Positions 12,237-23,640 of a DNA stretch of 64,000 nucleotides are shown here, piece after piece (the first letter of the stretch is position 1; every line of letters begins with the position of its first letter). Location: contig OW804096.1 of NCBI GenBank assembly GCA_942159475.1, positions 39,307,744 to 39,371,743 on the forward strand. Direction: 5' to 3'. The position numbers were made by a program, and so were the translations under genes. This DNA is from Sthenelais limicola (taxonomy: Eukaryota; Annelida; Polychaeta; Phyllodocida; Sigalionidae). The notes under the pieces are model-generated. The model saw only the letters and a list, made by a program, of their open reading frames with translations, was not told the DNA's origin and did no database searches.

Positions 12237-13405
12237 TATTTTAAATATTTTCATTGGCCTTACACGTTTGATAGTTCAATTAAGAAAAGACGCATCACCA
12301 TACAATGGTGCTTTTTGTTCGTTGCCATGGGTAAATGCGAAACGTCGTTGATGATTATACGCAAAACGTTAAATCAAAATAACACAGTACATATCCGAAT
12401 AAACCTGAATGTTTCTAGTTGTTATGTGACAATATTTCCCGAGTTCATTTGGCTTTTTCACTGTATCACTCAACGCCAAAGCAGACCAAGACAGATTTCA
12501 TTCTAATCTTAGTACATACGTTAAAAGTAATAAATAGTACGGGACAAGTAAACAATCGCACAATCAAGATCCAATTACAAGCAATCCATCTTTTTGTGAC
12601 TTGACCTTGGGTTTGTAATTCACTCCTACACATATAACCTGACTTGCTTGTATCATGTGGGATCTTCGGAGAGGGCACAATCAAGTTGTGTTATTAAAGT
12701 TGTCTATGTCTACATAATAGTGTAGTGAGAATGAATGTTATATGGCCGAGTGGTCTGAAAAAGTGACTAGTGTAACTGGATTGATATAATTTCACAGCTT
12801 TCTGTTGTAACACCTTGTTAGATGGAGGTGCTGGTAGGGAAACCTTTAACCTTATCTTATCTCAGACCGGTTTAGCCCACAGTCACTTTTCCTTTATTGT
12901 ATCTCAACATGTATGTTCAGCAGATTGCTTAGAACACTCCTCCCAACCCCCACAGAACTCGTGACTGGTTTACGCCTGTTTGCTTCTTTTATCCACACAA
13001 AGGTGGTTTTAACTTCTGATTTGATTGCTGTCACTGTAATATCATATTTGCGACTTATGACTCATTTGTCTTTAACACATCACAAATGGTTCGGGATATA
13101 GTGTATTGAATGAAGGAATAAAGAACATGGGAAAGTGAAAAGATGATGAAACTTTGTCTAGAAACAAGAGACAATATACATGTTGATATGTAATTATGAA
13201 GACGTTTATTAGTAGACAGTGACCTGATTTTAGCAAAGGTTATTTTGTTTAATTCATTCTATCTCTCTTTCTCTGGTCATATGGGTGGTAGATAGAAAGA
13301 ACTTGATGAAAATGTGGTACGAGAGACACTATTGCACTGTCCGAGCCGACAGGTCATTGTTGGGTGATAGTTGGAATCTGGTTGTGACCTGCTGAAGTTG
13401 TGCCA
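12237..13405. other. No gene seen; small MITE-B terminal remnant
   Basis: A MITE-B end (TTTGCGACTTATGACTCATT then AACACATCACA) remains at about 13041-13086. The overlapping 60-94 codon frames at 12222-12684 have no recognisable features. Confidence 0.45.
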
Positions 13406-13477
13406 GCCTCGATAGTTCAGTTGGTAGAGCATTGGAACATGAATCCAAAGCTCTGGGTTCAGTCCCCCATCTAGGCA
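13406..13477 (+). pseudogene. tRNA-like sequence (tRNA pseudogene or tRNA-derived SINE head)
   Basis: It can be folded as a 72-nt cloverleaf: acceptor GCCTCGA/TCTAGGC with one mismatch, D arm GTTC/GAGC with AGTTGGTA loop (A-box-like), and a perfect anticodon stem TTGGA/TCCAA. Against function, the anticodon loop is ACATGAA with C instead of the near-universal U at position 33, and only three of five T-stem pairs form. No oligo-T terminator follows. A decayed tRNA or the head of a SINE fits best. Confidence 0.6.
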
Positions 13478-13870
13478 AAGGCAGTAACTTCACTACAGTT
13501 TATATTTTATTCAAACAAGAGTGAAAGTAGTGTCTTGACCTTCGCCATCATAATTAAACAGGGATCAGGAATATTACTGCTTTTCACCTCGATCTGGCCT
13601 AATTTTATTTTGTTTGAAGTAATTTAGTAATTTAAATGAGAGGGTTGAGGGTTTCATATTATAACTATTCTGGCAACCTATTCGTTGGTAGACTTACATT
13701 CGTAATAAAGCTTTCGGATAAAGGATAAAGGATAAAGCTTTCGCTCTGAGTTTTTCCTGTCCCAGATCACAAATTACATAAACGACGTATTCCGCATTTT
13801 CACCCCTACCTCTATATGTCTCTATATAATGTGATCTGTTTTGAAAAACTAAGTTGATAGTCCCAACAAT
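13478..13870. other. No gene seen; possible SINE body
   Basis: Sequence following the tRNA-like unit. No poly-A or simple tail is evident that would define a SINE 3' end. A short doubled GGATAAA occurs at about 13718. Confidence 0.35.
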
Positions 13871-14207
13871 AACATTTTTCAAAGTGATTTATTCACATGA
13901 TCCATTTGTTGCAATGTTCTGATCTTGGAAGGGTAAACTAAATATCAAGACAGTTTATGAAATACATCCATGCCTTTAGAAGATGATCCTATGTTGTTAC
14001 TTTACCGGTAAATGTCCACCCAGAAATATTTCAAACTTTTTTCAAACATAGATATATAAAAGATAAGATATAGAAATACTACTTAGACGTCCTCAATGTT
14101 TACTATCATTGAAATCGGCTTGATCTCATCTTTTCAAATATGATGATATCTAAAAAAAAAGATTCTTTGCGACCCATGACTCATATTTTAGTAACATACC
14201 ACAAAGG
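13871..14207 (+). mobile_element. MITE-B, left end missing
   Basis: Contains TTTTTCAAAGTGATTTATTC, TACTTTACCGGTAAATGTCC, AACTTTTTTCAAACATAGAT and ATTGAAATCGGCTTGATCTC in order. The left terminal repeat is lost and the right one is degraded. Confidence 0.75.
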
Positions 14208-14214
14208 AATATGA

Positions 14215-14540
14215 TCAGTGTATTGCAACTCCCCTATATTCACCACCCAGTCTCAGCCAATAGTCCGGCAGGTAGTATAGCTGCCTGATTGCACTGATAC
14301 AATTGTATGACCTGTGCCGCCCCCTCCTGGTCACAAATGCACTAACCCCCACGTGACCCCTTTTGGCCCCTCCCACCTCCGCCATCACAATTTCGGTGGA
14401 GTAAGGCGGCGGCACTGTCTCCTTTCCTGCCATTCTACTGCCGACCACACAGTCGGCAGAGATTGTCGTCTCAGGGACAAGTGTGGGCTTCCTTTAATAG
14501 ATCCACAACACAGAGTGGCGTCTTATACATTTTTTTAAAA
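14215..14540 (-). promoter_or_regulatory. GC-richer island with possible minus-strand first exon
   Basis: This patch is clearly more GC-rich than its neighbours. On the minus strand it has CACGTG at 14350-14355 and a GATGGCGGAGG context whose ATG (14385) opens a 56-codon frame ending at 14215. ATGGCGG start contexts and E-boxes are common in TATA-less promoters, but short matches occur by chance. No homolog is recognised, so this is a candidate only. Confidence 0.2.
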
Positions 14541-14784
14541 GATTTTATTCCCACTAGAAAGTCATTTTCAAGGGAAAAAAACAGGATTTTCAAATGCACC
14601 CAGCTTTGATATACATGGGCACATATATTACGACGAAGAATCTAAATTTGTGACCATATTTTAATGGGGTAATCACTCTACCTAAGTGTCGCCCAAATTG
14701 AATTAAAGTAGAAAAGATTCATAGTTAAGCTGAACTCCTTTACTGATTCATTACTTTTAATTTATCAACAAGTGCATATTTAAT

Positions 14785-14846
14785 GAGGGCAATCCATATC
14801 ATAAAGAGGGCAATCCATATCATAAAGAGGGCAATCCATGTCATAT
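14785..14846. repeat. 21-bp unit repeated three times
   Basis: The unit GAGGGCAATCCATATCATAA plus one base is repeated head to tail three times. The third unit has one substitution (CATGTC) and a diverged end. Confidence 0.9.
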
Positions 14847-15086
14847 TATCAAAAATGCACTGATAAGACAGAGTCCGGTCCAGTCCTTGAGCAACCGAGG
14901 GCTTTTTTGTTAATTGTTTTCTATCGTTTTGAGGCTGTTTTACTTAAGGTGCTGTGTCTTGGGGGGATATTCTGCCAATGTAAATTATTACGTCGATGTT
15001 TTTCTTGGCTAGGGCGTTTTGATAAGAAATTGTGTTAGTTGTGTTCAATGATGATTTGCCCATTGTGGATTCATGTCAGTTGTCAC
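14847..15086. other. No gene seen
   Basis: One 66-codon frame (14838-15038, +) spans most of this interval without recognisable features. Confidence 0.4.
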
Positions 15087-15497
15087 TTGTGATGTTAGAG
15101 AAGAACGAGTCACAAGTCCCCAAACCTGTATTTTGAGATATTGTAACATTTGAAAAGAGGGGATCACGCCGAATCTAATAATGGTAAACTTTGGGGCCTC
15201 CAAAAATGTCTTCCATATTTGTGAATGTTTGAACAAAGTTAGCAATATAATCTTAATGGACGCTTACTATACAGTGAATTAGGTAAATTCGGCTAATATA
15301 CTCTTAAGGACAACTTCTGAAATATATGGATACATTCAGTACATATAGTCCTCAGATGTGATACATGTATTTATGCTACTGAAAGCGCTGGATATCCCAA
15401 AGATGAAAACATTCCAACAAATACATTTTGTGAATAAATCACTTTAGAAAATATCATTTTTGCGACTTGTGTCACATTTTCCTGGAACAGATCACAT
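15087..15497 (-). mobile_element. MITE-B, near full length
   Basis: The left end TTGTGATGTTAGAGAAGAAC is followed by GAGTCACAAGTCC, and the right end is GCGACTTGTGTCACATTTTC with AACAGATCACATT. The internal AACATTTGAAAAGAGGGGAT and CCAACAAATACATTTTGTGA identify the reverse orientation. Confidence 0.8.
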
Positions 15498-15774
15498 TGA
15501 CTTCCACTTGTTTAACTGTAACCCTTGTTCAACAATACAGACGCCGGTAAGCCCATACATGAAAAGGCTTACTTAAGATGTAAAGTGTGGACTTACTTTG
15601 AAACAGAGACGGATCACCTTAAAAGAACCACGTTGTTTACATAGATAAAGACATATTGTGTTGTGCAAATAGTGCGACTGGACATCCATTGTTCTGGCGG
15701 TAGGATCTGTGGTGGATTTACAGAAGAACCTTGTAAGTGTGAAGTAATTATGATCCAAGACCATCGGGAAAGAG

Positions 15775-15960
15775 GATTCACCGTGTCAGAATATGTCTAC
15801 GATTTGCCGTCACTAATCCTCTCAATGATACAAATATAACATCAAAATGAGAGTCAAAGTAGGGTTCAAGATAGCCGAACATATTTTATGAATCAATGGC
15901 ATACCAAATATACTCAGATATATTATCAACAGTATTTCACGAGTTTGGACCCAATATCAG
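15775..15960 (-). mobile_element. MITE-A, degenerate partial copy
   Basis: Retains GTGTCAGAATATGTCTACGA, CACTAATCCTCTCAATGATA and ACCAAATATACTCAGATATA. The right terminal repeat is not recognisable. Confidence 0.5.
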
Positions 15961-15976
15961 TTGATTCATAGGTGTT

Positions 15977-16094
15977 AAACGCCCTTTCCCATTACCACGA
16001 CCAGGCGGCCGATACTTGCCGACTTTAATATTGTGTCTTTTGCCGTGCGGCAGCCGTACACCAATCGGCCGTTGTAATGTGAATGGGCCTTAAT
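15977..16094. mobile_element. Small palindromic MITE with TAA duplications
   Basis: Ends ACGCCCTTTCCCATTAC and GTAATGTGAATGGGCCT are imperfect inverted repeats, with CGGCCGAT and ATCGGCCG further in. TAA lies on both sides, consistent with the 3-bp target duplications of PIF/Harbinger-type elements. A MITE-B copy starts 4 bases further on. Confidence 0.6.
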
Positions 16095-16097
16095 ACA

Positions 16098-16441
16098 TTT
16101 GTGATGTGAACCAATTAGTCAGAAGTCGCAATTTTGAGATACCATCCTCTTTGAAAAGATGAGTTCAAGCCGATTTCGATGATAGTAAACATGTACCTTT
16201 ATATCTCTTTTAAAAAGAGTTTGCAACATCTTTCATGGTCAATTACTAGTATACTCATTTGCATAACTTCAGATATGCATTAATAAACCCAAGACACAGT
16301 CCTCAGATTATATTAATTGATTCACGCCACTAAACACTCACAAAATAAAAACATTCTGAGCAAGGGATCGTGTGAATAAATCACTTTGAACAATTTTAAT
16401 TTTGCTACTTGGGACTCATTTCCATGTAACATATCACATTT
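16098..16441 (-). mobile_element. MITE-B, near full length
   Basis: Left end TTGTGATGTGAACCAATTAG with CAGAAGTCGCAA, right end GCTACTTGGGACTCATTTCC with ACATATCACATT. The internal TTTGAAAAGATGAGTTCAAG and GATGATAGTAAACATG blocks confirm the family. Confidence 0.8.
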
Positions 16442-17838
16442 CTTTTCACAATTTTTCATGGCCAGACATCTTATTTCAGTCAGTAACTCATAAGCTAACA
16501 TTACTGAACGGGCTACCAATATTTAAAGCGCTAGGAAACCCGGAGCTATAGGTTATGTTTTAGGTAAGTGACCCCTCGGGGGACGACCACTGACTGGTCT
16601 AGCCGATCGGCAACGAGGGGGGAACTATGCCAGAATATTGACAAGTTGGCTGGACCTGAGTCCAAGACTAACCCTGCTTCTCAGTCCTTCAAGTATAACC
16701 ACTTATTAGCAGTGGTACATAGCTTCAGGGGTAAGGAGATATTATCTGATTCATAGGGGCTACAGGGGAAACAGCTGCCAAATTATGAAAATCCCTTCAA
16801 GAATATAATATAATACAGAATATCAGAACATTAGATCATAGTAAATTTGCGATCAATGAAAGAATATATACACTATTTGTTCAGTTGAAACTTTCCTTGT
16901 AAGTCATGGCCAGAGAGCTCACTAATCTCTTCATAATTATTTCATCGCTTTTTTAGCCTTTCGAAACAAATGACAAAATCTGATCGATTGACAGTTGCCT
17001 GCAGCATCTGGTCAAATTCTTTATTCGCTTTTTACATGAGTTGTGTAAGGTAAAACGCCATGAATAATATTGTTTTTCTAACTATTATTGGCAAGCTTAA
17101 ATTACTTAAACAGACAGATGAACATTATTACACCGCTGTACAACAAAAGGTAAGCTGCAAGGGGTACATACGACAACATGAATTATGTTTCTCACAGATC
17201 ATTCGATTTTAGATGAAAATGTTTCCAAATCAAAAACGTGAGATGATGATAATCAAAGTGTGTGTAATCGTTGGAATGTATGATAAGAAATAACTTTATG
17301 TTATATTTCTTTAATAATTAACTTTTGTTGTGAAATATTATTCATAATATTGAATGATGATGAAGGTAATATGTAGATCCTTTATATATAATAAAGGCAA
17401 CGCGTGAGAACATCCATGTAGTTTGTTATGTTTGAAACAGTATTAAATATGATATTTGCCTGAAATGAATATTTAAAAAAAACGCCTACAAAGATGGAAG
17501 GGTTACACTGATGAGAGGTGAGACTCAACCTTAAGATATGGTCCGGCAGGAGTTGCGCCTACTAGTGGAGAGGTGAGGGAACTAACTAATGTAACTGACA
17601 CACAGGATGGACTGTAATGGAACGTTGACGGATGTTGCACTGCCCTCTAACATCAGCACCTCTGGCGGGGGAAGTGTCAGTTAATGGGGGCACTTACACA
17701 TTGGCCTGACACCCAGACTGACGTCTCAAGTCTACTTTAATTTATTCCTGCCAACTTTGCCTTTTCCCTGCCCTCTGTCTTATGCCCAAAGAGTCTGAAT
17801 GAGCTTATTGTCTGAGCCCACTGTATATAATATACATA
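16442..17838. other. No gene seen
   Basis: Mostly AT-rich. Two slightly GC-richer stretches (about 16565-16740 and 17510-17720) contain no recognised feature; the 62-codon frame at 16568-16756 is unassigned. Confidence 0.4.
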
Positions 17839-18243
17839 AATGTGATGTGTTTCAGAAGAAATGAGTCACAAGTCGCAAAATTGCTTTTTTTTCAAAGTAT
17901 CTTATTCACAAGATCTCTTGGTTCGTACAAATGCTCTTACGATTGGCTTATCTAATGCTCACAGTAGTATAAGTATGTCTACCAAATTTCAAGACAGTGT
18001 ATTAGATATACCCATACATTTTTCATCCTGCCTTCCTAGTAATTGTCTACCCAAAGATAATGCAAACCTTTTCTTTTAAATAGGAAAATATCAAACTTAA
18101 AGTATATAGAAACACGTATGGGAGGTTTTAGTGTTTACCACCAATAGAATTGGCCTAATCTTATCTTTTCAAATAATAATGATGACATCTCAAAATCCAT
18201 CTTTTGCTACTTGTGATTCATTTTTCTGTGACACATCACATAT
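17839..18243 (+). mobile_element. MITE-B, full length
   Basis: Good reference copy. Left end ATGTGATGTGTTTCAGAAGA with GAGTCACAAGTCGCAAAATT; right end GCTACTTGTGATTCATTTTT with GACACATCACATAT. About 405 bp, with inverted termini of about 40 bases and no coding capacity. Confidence 0.88.
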
Positions 18244-19499
18244 GTTATCGAAACGTACATACTAAATCTAAACTTCATCCTGTTGTATTTGTTAAATTTT
18301 CGTTTTTAGAAAGAAAACCTAAGATTGATGTGTCCCATTCTTATCCCATCATTAAAGGAAAATAAATTAAGACAAAGATAGGGCATGCTGTTGTCTCATA
18401 TATCCTCAAGTCTGGTGGCAAAATTAGATGTTTTTCTGACTCGAAAAATGACGTTTAATGAAGGCCCCTTTCAGTGTCTATTGGAACCTGTATAGCCAAA
18501 TAATATAAACACAGGAGGCCCAGGCCCCTCTTCCGGTCATAATTACCCGTTACCCTGTACTCATGCCTCAGTCCACCAGTCACCATATCCCATTCCGAAT
18601 CTTGCCTATTATCCATATTTTGGCCACTGCGCCAGCAAGTATCTCAAATTAAAAAAAATAATGCAGTGAAAGTACAGGTTTGTAACATCCGACATATTTT
18701 ACATTGGGAAAATTGTGGGCTCTTTGCTTGCAGATCTCACTCATCACATTTCCAACATTTATCAGTTGAGTTGAAGTTACTATAATTGATGTCCTCTGGA
18801 TTTATTTTTGATAAAGAAAACAGATGAGAGGACTACCATTCCTCTGACACTTGACAGGAAAGTATTCCTTTTTACATCTTTTAGGGATAAAATTGACGAG
18901 TGAAGAAGTATAGAGTTATAATCTTATCGATTAGTCGATGGCATATGATAAGGGAGGTATGGAGAGAACTTGCCTCTACCAAAGAATGCAATGTCAGGAA
19001 TCTGAAAAGAAAATAATGTACACGATAATGGTTCAGACTAATGCTGGTGTTTGGCAAATTGTGATATCTTACAGAAAAATGAGTCGAAAAATGAGTGCCG
19101 TGGTTGAATTTATATATTCCTTGGGCCATCTGTGCACTTTTATCCTCTACTTCATTCAGAAAAAACTTCAACAGTAATAAAATTGTGTCAGTTGCTCATT
19201 GCGAGATAAAAACAATAATTTAGCTTCCAATAAGACCTATGGCAGCATGAATATAGGTGACGGTCAGAATCGAACTAGTCCTTAATGTACTGGTGTCCCT
19301 TTACTAGAATAAAACATCTAAAAAGAACCACAAAGTTTATGTGGAGACCTTATTTATTTGTAACAACAGGGAGGTGTAACAACTGGTAGGCGTACAGTGC
19401 GTGGGACATCGTTCTCAATTAAATTGAAGGGTCAAGATCTGACCCAAATCAGCGTGGAAACCGTGCAGTCACGGAGGCAAATATATATAAAGATTTGTC
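18244..19499. other. No gene seen
   Basis: Unique-looking AT-rich DNA. Overlapping frames on both strands at 18881-19177 lack recognisable features. Confidence 0.4.
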
Positions 19500-20115
19500 C
19501 TAACAAAACAAGTTTCATACAAACCTATGGCAAAAAAAAGGCAAGTCGTTGAGACATGGGAAGTAGAGCCCATTGTACTTGGATCTTCCCCGACTCTAAG
19601 ACTCAAGTATGGCCAATGTAGGAAGAAATTCCCATCGCGCATGCTCCTCAGTTACTCTATCAGCTTAAGCAAAATCCCTCTGGGACACCATCTGCCGTCA
19701 ATGGCATTTCCTAACGCCATCTCGCGGGACGCCAATCCAACTACACCTTATTATCGCTCACCGGAAGTTGAAAGGTACGCATGCGCTGTGATACAGTGGT
19801 AAAGGCTGGGTCAATGGGACTAGTCTGGGAGCTTGGTAGTGAGTGCAAAGGTGATGTTTTCATGTCAGTTCTGAAGCGTTTCTCGCTCTTGGCCACTAGA
19901 TGGAAGTATAGTAGTGCCCACTAGCTCTCTGCTTGAGAGAGACCCGGATGTCGGTCATTTCCGGCAATATGGCAGCTTGGTTGGAGAAGACAGGAACATG
20001 TTGCGCTTGTCACAGCAGGGGATTTACACGTGGGAAGAATTGCGGGGATTATTGTAAATCCTCTCTGTTTATCTCACACATACATGTGACACAGGGGACG
20101 TTCCTAGATTAATAC
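19500..20115 (+). promoter_or_regulatory. Promoter-like island with short open frame
   Basis: A GC-richer island with several promoter-type motifs: GCGCATGC (19637-19644) and GCATGCGC (19779-19786) resemble NRF1 half-sites, CCGGAAGT (19761-19768) and TTTCCGG (about 19958) resemble ETS sites, and CCACTAGATGG (19893-19903) resembles a CTCF core. An ATG at 19969 in context AATATGGCAGC opens a 47-codon frame to 20112 (start MAAWLEKTGTCCACHSRGFT) with clustered Cys. Motif identities are established for other animals; function here is inference, and no homolog is recognised. Confidence 0.25.
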
Positions 20116-20149
20116 CTGCTTAGACAGACAGTCAGCCCAGTCAGTCACC

Positions 20150-20380
20150 AGTGATGTGTTACAGCAAAATGAATCCCAAGTTCCGAAATTTGATATGCCT
20201 TTGTTGGAATGTTTTCATCTTTGGGGTGCTTATAAATGCTGTTCGTAGCATGAGTAGATTTATCAAATTTCAAGACAGTTATCAATCAAGTGTTATCAAT
20301 CTGTGCATTTCTAAGGTCATATTATAGTGTATATTTGGTTACTTTACTAGTAAATATTTCATGATGATTCAACTATCATT
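20150..20380 (+). mobile_element. MITE-B left half, abutting MITE-C
   Basis: Left end GTGATGTGTTACAGCAAAAT through TTGGTTACTTTACTAGTAAA. The right half is missing, and a MITE-C begins within about ten bases. Confidence 0.75.
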
Positions 20381-20384
20381 GAAC

Positions 20385-20722
20385 AGGGGGTTTGTACGTG
20401 CCGTTGCGCATGTCTGTTACAGTGCATCCTGGGATGGATTCTGATGAAATCTGACATAAAAATATTTGTCAATATTTTATCGAATATTGCAAGAATGTTT
20501 TCACCAATATCATAGCTTGTATAAATGACCCAAAACCAAATGCATGATGGTAAAGATGGTAACTTCTGATTTTGAAACATTTAAAACACATGTATTGACA
20601 ATAGAGCATTGATGAATAGTTCATGCTGAACATGACAGGATTTCTATTGATTTGAGATTTTATCATTAGTCCCATAATTCCATGTGAATCAAGATTCAAA
20701 ATGCAAATGCAAATCCCCTATT
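20385..20722 (-). mobile_element. MITE-C, full length
   Basis: Ends GGGGGTTTGTACGTG and CAAATGCAAATCCCCTA form the inverted repeat. Family-specific blocks are TTGCGCATGTCTGTTACAGT, ACCAAATGCATGATGGTAA and TTAGTCCCATAATTCCATGT. The minus-strand frames here are element-derived. Confidence 0.82.
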
Positions 20723-21351
20723 GCTATACGTAGTTACATGTGTCCTGAGAGATCTCTGTACTTCATAATGATGAATTCGGAGTATGTTATTGACTACCAC
20801 AGGAACTTAAATGTGTACAATTCTTCTGTTAGTTGTTGTGAGTTTATTCTTAATCCTTAATCAGCTTCGTTATAACAGGATAACAGGCGACACATGACAA
20901 TAATTGGATTTACGATTATGCAGATCATTTTTCACCACAACCATTTGTATTTGTACTAAGTGTAAATCCTTAAGCCCTCACAAAATTCTTTTCAAAACAC
21001 CAACCCTAATTAAAGTGGACAACCTGTCCTTCTGTAACCTCAGTAACTTGGAAACATTCATTATTTATTATTCACTGACTGTCCTTAGATGGCACGCTGG
21101 TTAGTGGGACCTGAACGGTTCCCACTAAGCCCTCGAATCCAATGTACCTCAGAGTTAATAAATAATTGTGACTTTGGTTTCCTGACAACTGTCTGTACCT
21201 ATATACAAAAGGTGCAGGAAATTTGCGAGACTGTCTTTCTGAAGTTGGATTACCAAGGACTAGTTCTTTTAATGGAGTTATTTGGTTTCCTCTTGAATGA
21301 ATTCTAGCTCATCTTTCATAAGCAGTTGTCCCTGCAGCTAACAATATGATC
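20723..21351. other. No gene seen
   Basis: Frames at 20904-21104 and 21089-21307 (+) overlap each other and show no recognisable domain. Confidence 0.4.
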
Positions 21352-21722
21352 AGATATGTTACGTGCCACAGGAAAATGAGCCACAAGTTGCAAAATTGAT
21401 ATTTTTCATGTCTTGGGTGATTAACGTTGTTCGTAGCATGAATACAGTTACCTAATCTCAGGACAGTATCTTAACTATATCTAAGCATTTCTAATGTCAT
21501 CTGATAGAGTACATTTAGCTACTTCCTATAGTAAATGTCCATCCAGAAATATTGCAATAATATTTAAAAATACAAATAGCAAACGTGAAATATAGAAGTA
21601 CTTATTAGCAGGCTACTGTTTAGTATCATTGGACTCCGCTTGATCAGATCTGTTCAAATACGGTGATAACTCAAAATCCATTTTTAGCGACTTGTGACTC
21701 ATTTCTAAAACACATCACTTGT
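21352..21722 (+). mobile_element. MITE-B, full length
   Basis: Left terminus CACAGGAAAATGAGCCACAA and right terminus GCGACTTGTGACTCATTTCT with AACACATCACTT. Internal TTTAGTATCATTGGACTCCG is family-specific. Confidence 0.82.
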
Positions 21723-22391
21723 AAGATTTCCTTGAAATACGAGCCAACACACTATACGGAAGATTTAGAACCAGGTGTGAAGATGTTAACTTTTTCTCTC
21801 CAAATTCCTTGACAGCGCTCGTAAGTTGAGACTTGAATTTAAAAGCAATTAGGAAATTTATGTTCCTGCAGTAAAACTGATTCTACCACACGCAAATAGA
21901 GGGCGGCACATGGTTCTTATGGCAGAATTAGTGTCAAAGGGAAGCAGACTGAACTATAACAAAACCTGACAATTTGTAACGCCATTAGACATATGGTCCA
22001 GGCCCTGAGAAAATGTAAACTGGAGGCCGAGACACATTTTGCTGTTTTGCATAATAAATCGTTTTCGTAGCATTACTTAAACAAATCCGAAATCAGAGAG
22101 AGATATCGACTATAGTAATAATCCCTCTATATGACGAAAAAGAGCGTAAAAAATCAGATTGAAATAAAAACTGAAGATTAATTTTGATCTTGATATATAT
22201 ACATGTATTAATTAACTAAAGCCTAAATTTAAGTAATATTTTCCAAATTGCGACATGAAACATATCACTCTAGTGAAATGTTAACCAATTTTGAATTGAG
22301 ATTTTCTTTTTCTTAAATGTGCCTATTGCACAATTGTCAGTTAGCTGACCCAAGCATGACTTACTAGGGTCTTGACTCATAGGCTACCACA
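21723..22391. other. No gene seen
   Basis: AT-rich, with only scattered short frames and no recognised repeat. Confidence 0.4.
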
Positions 22392-22637
22392 GATGGGTGG
22401 CGTCAGATTTTCAGAAAATGTACAATTGGCAGCTGTACACATTTAGTAAATTCTGCTGAGCAAGGCTGCAATTTGGTCAATACTAGGTAAACCCAAGTAT
22501 ATTCAGCATTGCATTGATTCTAGCAATCTGTTTGGTTAGGTTGAATTATATTTTGGACTTTATTTTCGTCTGAAATTTGGGTTATTTGAGAGGATTGGTG
22601 AAAGTGAATTGTACGTTTTCTGGCGACTTCACCCTGT
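22392..22637 (+). mobile_element. MITE-A, full length
   Basis: Starts TGGGTGGCGTCAGATTTTCA, contains GGCAGCTGTACACATTTAG and ends TTTTCTGGCGACTTCACCCT. The GCGACTTCACCC end is a variant shared with the copy at 22977. Confidence 0.83.
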
Positions 22638-22976
22638 TATAAATGATTGCTTACTAACCGCTGTTACAGGCAGATGGTGGAAGGTGTATTATACAATCAT
22701 ATATAAAAACATAGACTGAGCCTTTCTATTAACTGTTCTTATGACAGAGTTGGTATTCGATACCACGTTGCAGTATTGGGTACTTCATCAATAGAAGAAC
22801 CACAAAGGACCATGGATAAAAAATAAAGGAAAGCTTTTGAATTCATTACAGCGCATGCCTTGGCGAAAAAAAAGCTTCTTCACTTGCACAAATTAAGTAA
22901 TCATTCACAATTTGTATATATTAATATTTAAAGGGATGACTGATGCTTGGGCAGCTATTAGACCTGAGCTAGACAG

Positions 22977-23217
22977 ATGGGTGAAGTCGCCAGAAAATTC
23001 ACCTTCAACAATCCTCTCAAATAACCCAAATTTCAAACGAAATTAAAGTCCAAAATACAGTTCAACCTGACCAGACAGATTTCTAGAATCACTGCAATGC
23101 CGAATATACTCAAATTTACCTAGTATTGACCAAACTGAGTCCTAATTACTAAATGCAGCCGAATTCACCAAAATGTGTACAGCTGCCAATTGCATAATTT
23201 CTGGAAATCTGACCCTA
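22977..23217 (-). mobile_element. MITE-A, full length, inverted relative to 22392
   Basis: Starts TGGGTGAAGTCGCCAGAAAA and ends TTTCTGGAAATCTGACCCTA. With the 22392 copy it forms an inverted pair separated by about 340 bp. Confidence 0.83.
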
Positions 23218-23640
23218 AAGCACATGCACAATTAACCAACACTAAACCAATTTAAGCCGTTCTTCTCTCCTGCGAATTCAATGATAAAAGAATTCAAAAG
23301 AGAAGTCAATTAAATCGGTCATGCCAATACAAGGTAGAACTAACTTTCCATGCAGCCTTGACGAAATCAGAGTCAATCCAGCTCAGAAAACTTAGTGAAT
23401 AAACCATCGCGTGAGTGGCATCTATTGGTGAAAGCATTCTCACAGACGGCTCTGTCTCCTACCATGTAATCACCGAGTGTTTAATGCACAAGTGAAAGCA
23501 GCAGGCAGAGAAAGCAGATTGAAAGGAAAGTTCTTCCATAGCAAGACTTGTGATTTCTATGCAGAGATTGGAATGTGAGCTGGCGTTGAGATGTAGGAGT
23601 TTCCAAGCTATATTTTCTGTCAGTACAATGACATTTTTTA
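23218..23640. other. No gene seen
   Basis: Minus-strand frames at 23459-23675 overlap each other and have no recognisable features. Confidence 0.4.

Noticed and set aside
13406..13477. Functional tRNA gene
   Set aside because: C at position 33, mismatched T stem and no oligo-T terminator argue against function.
19527..19802. 91-codon frame in the promoter-like island
   Set aside because: No recognisable features; kept only as part of the island description.
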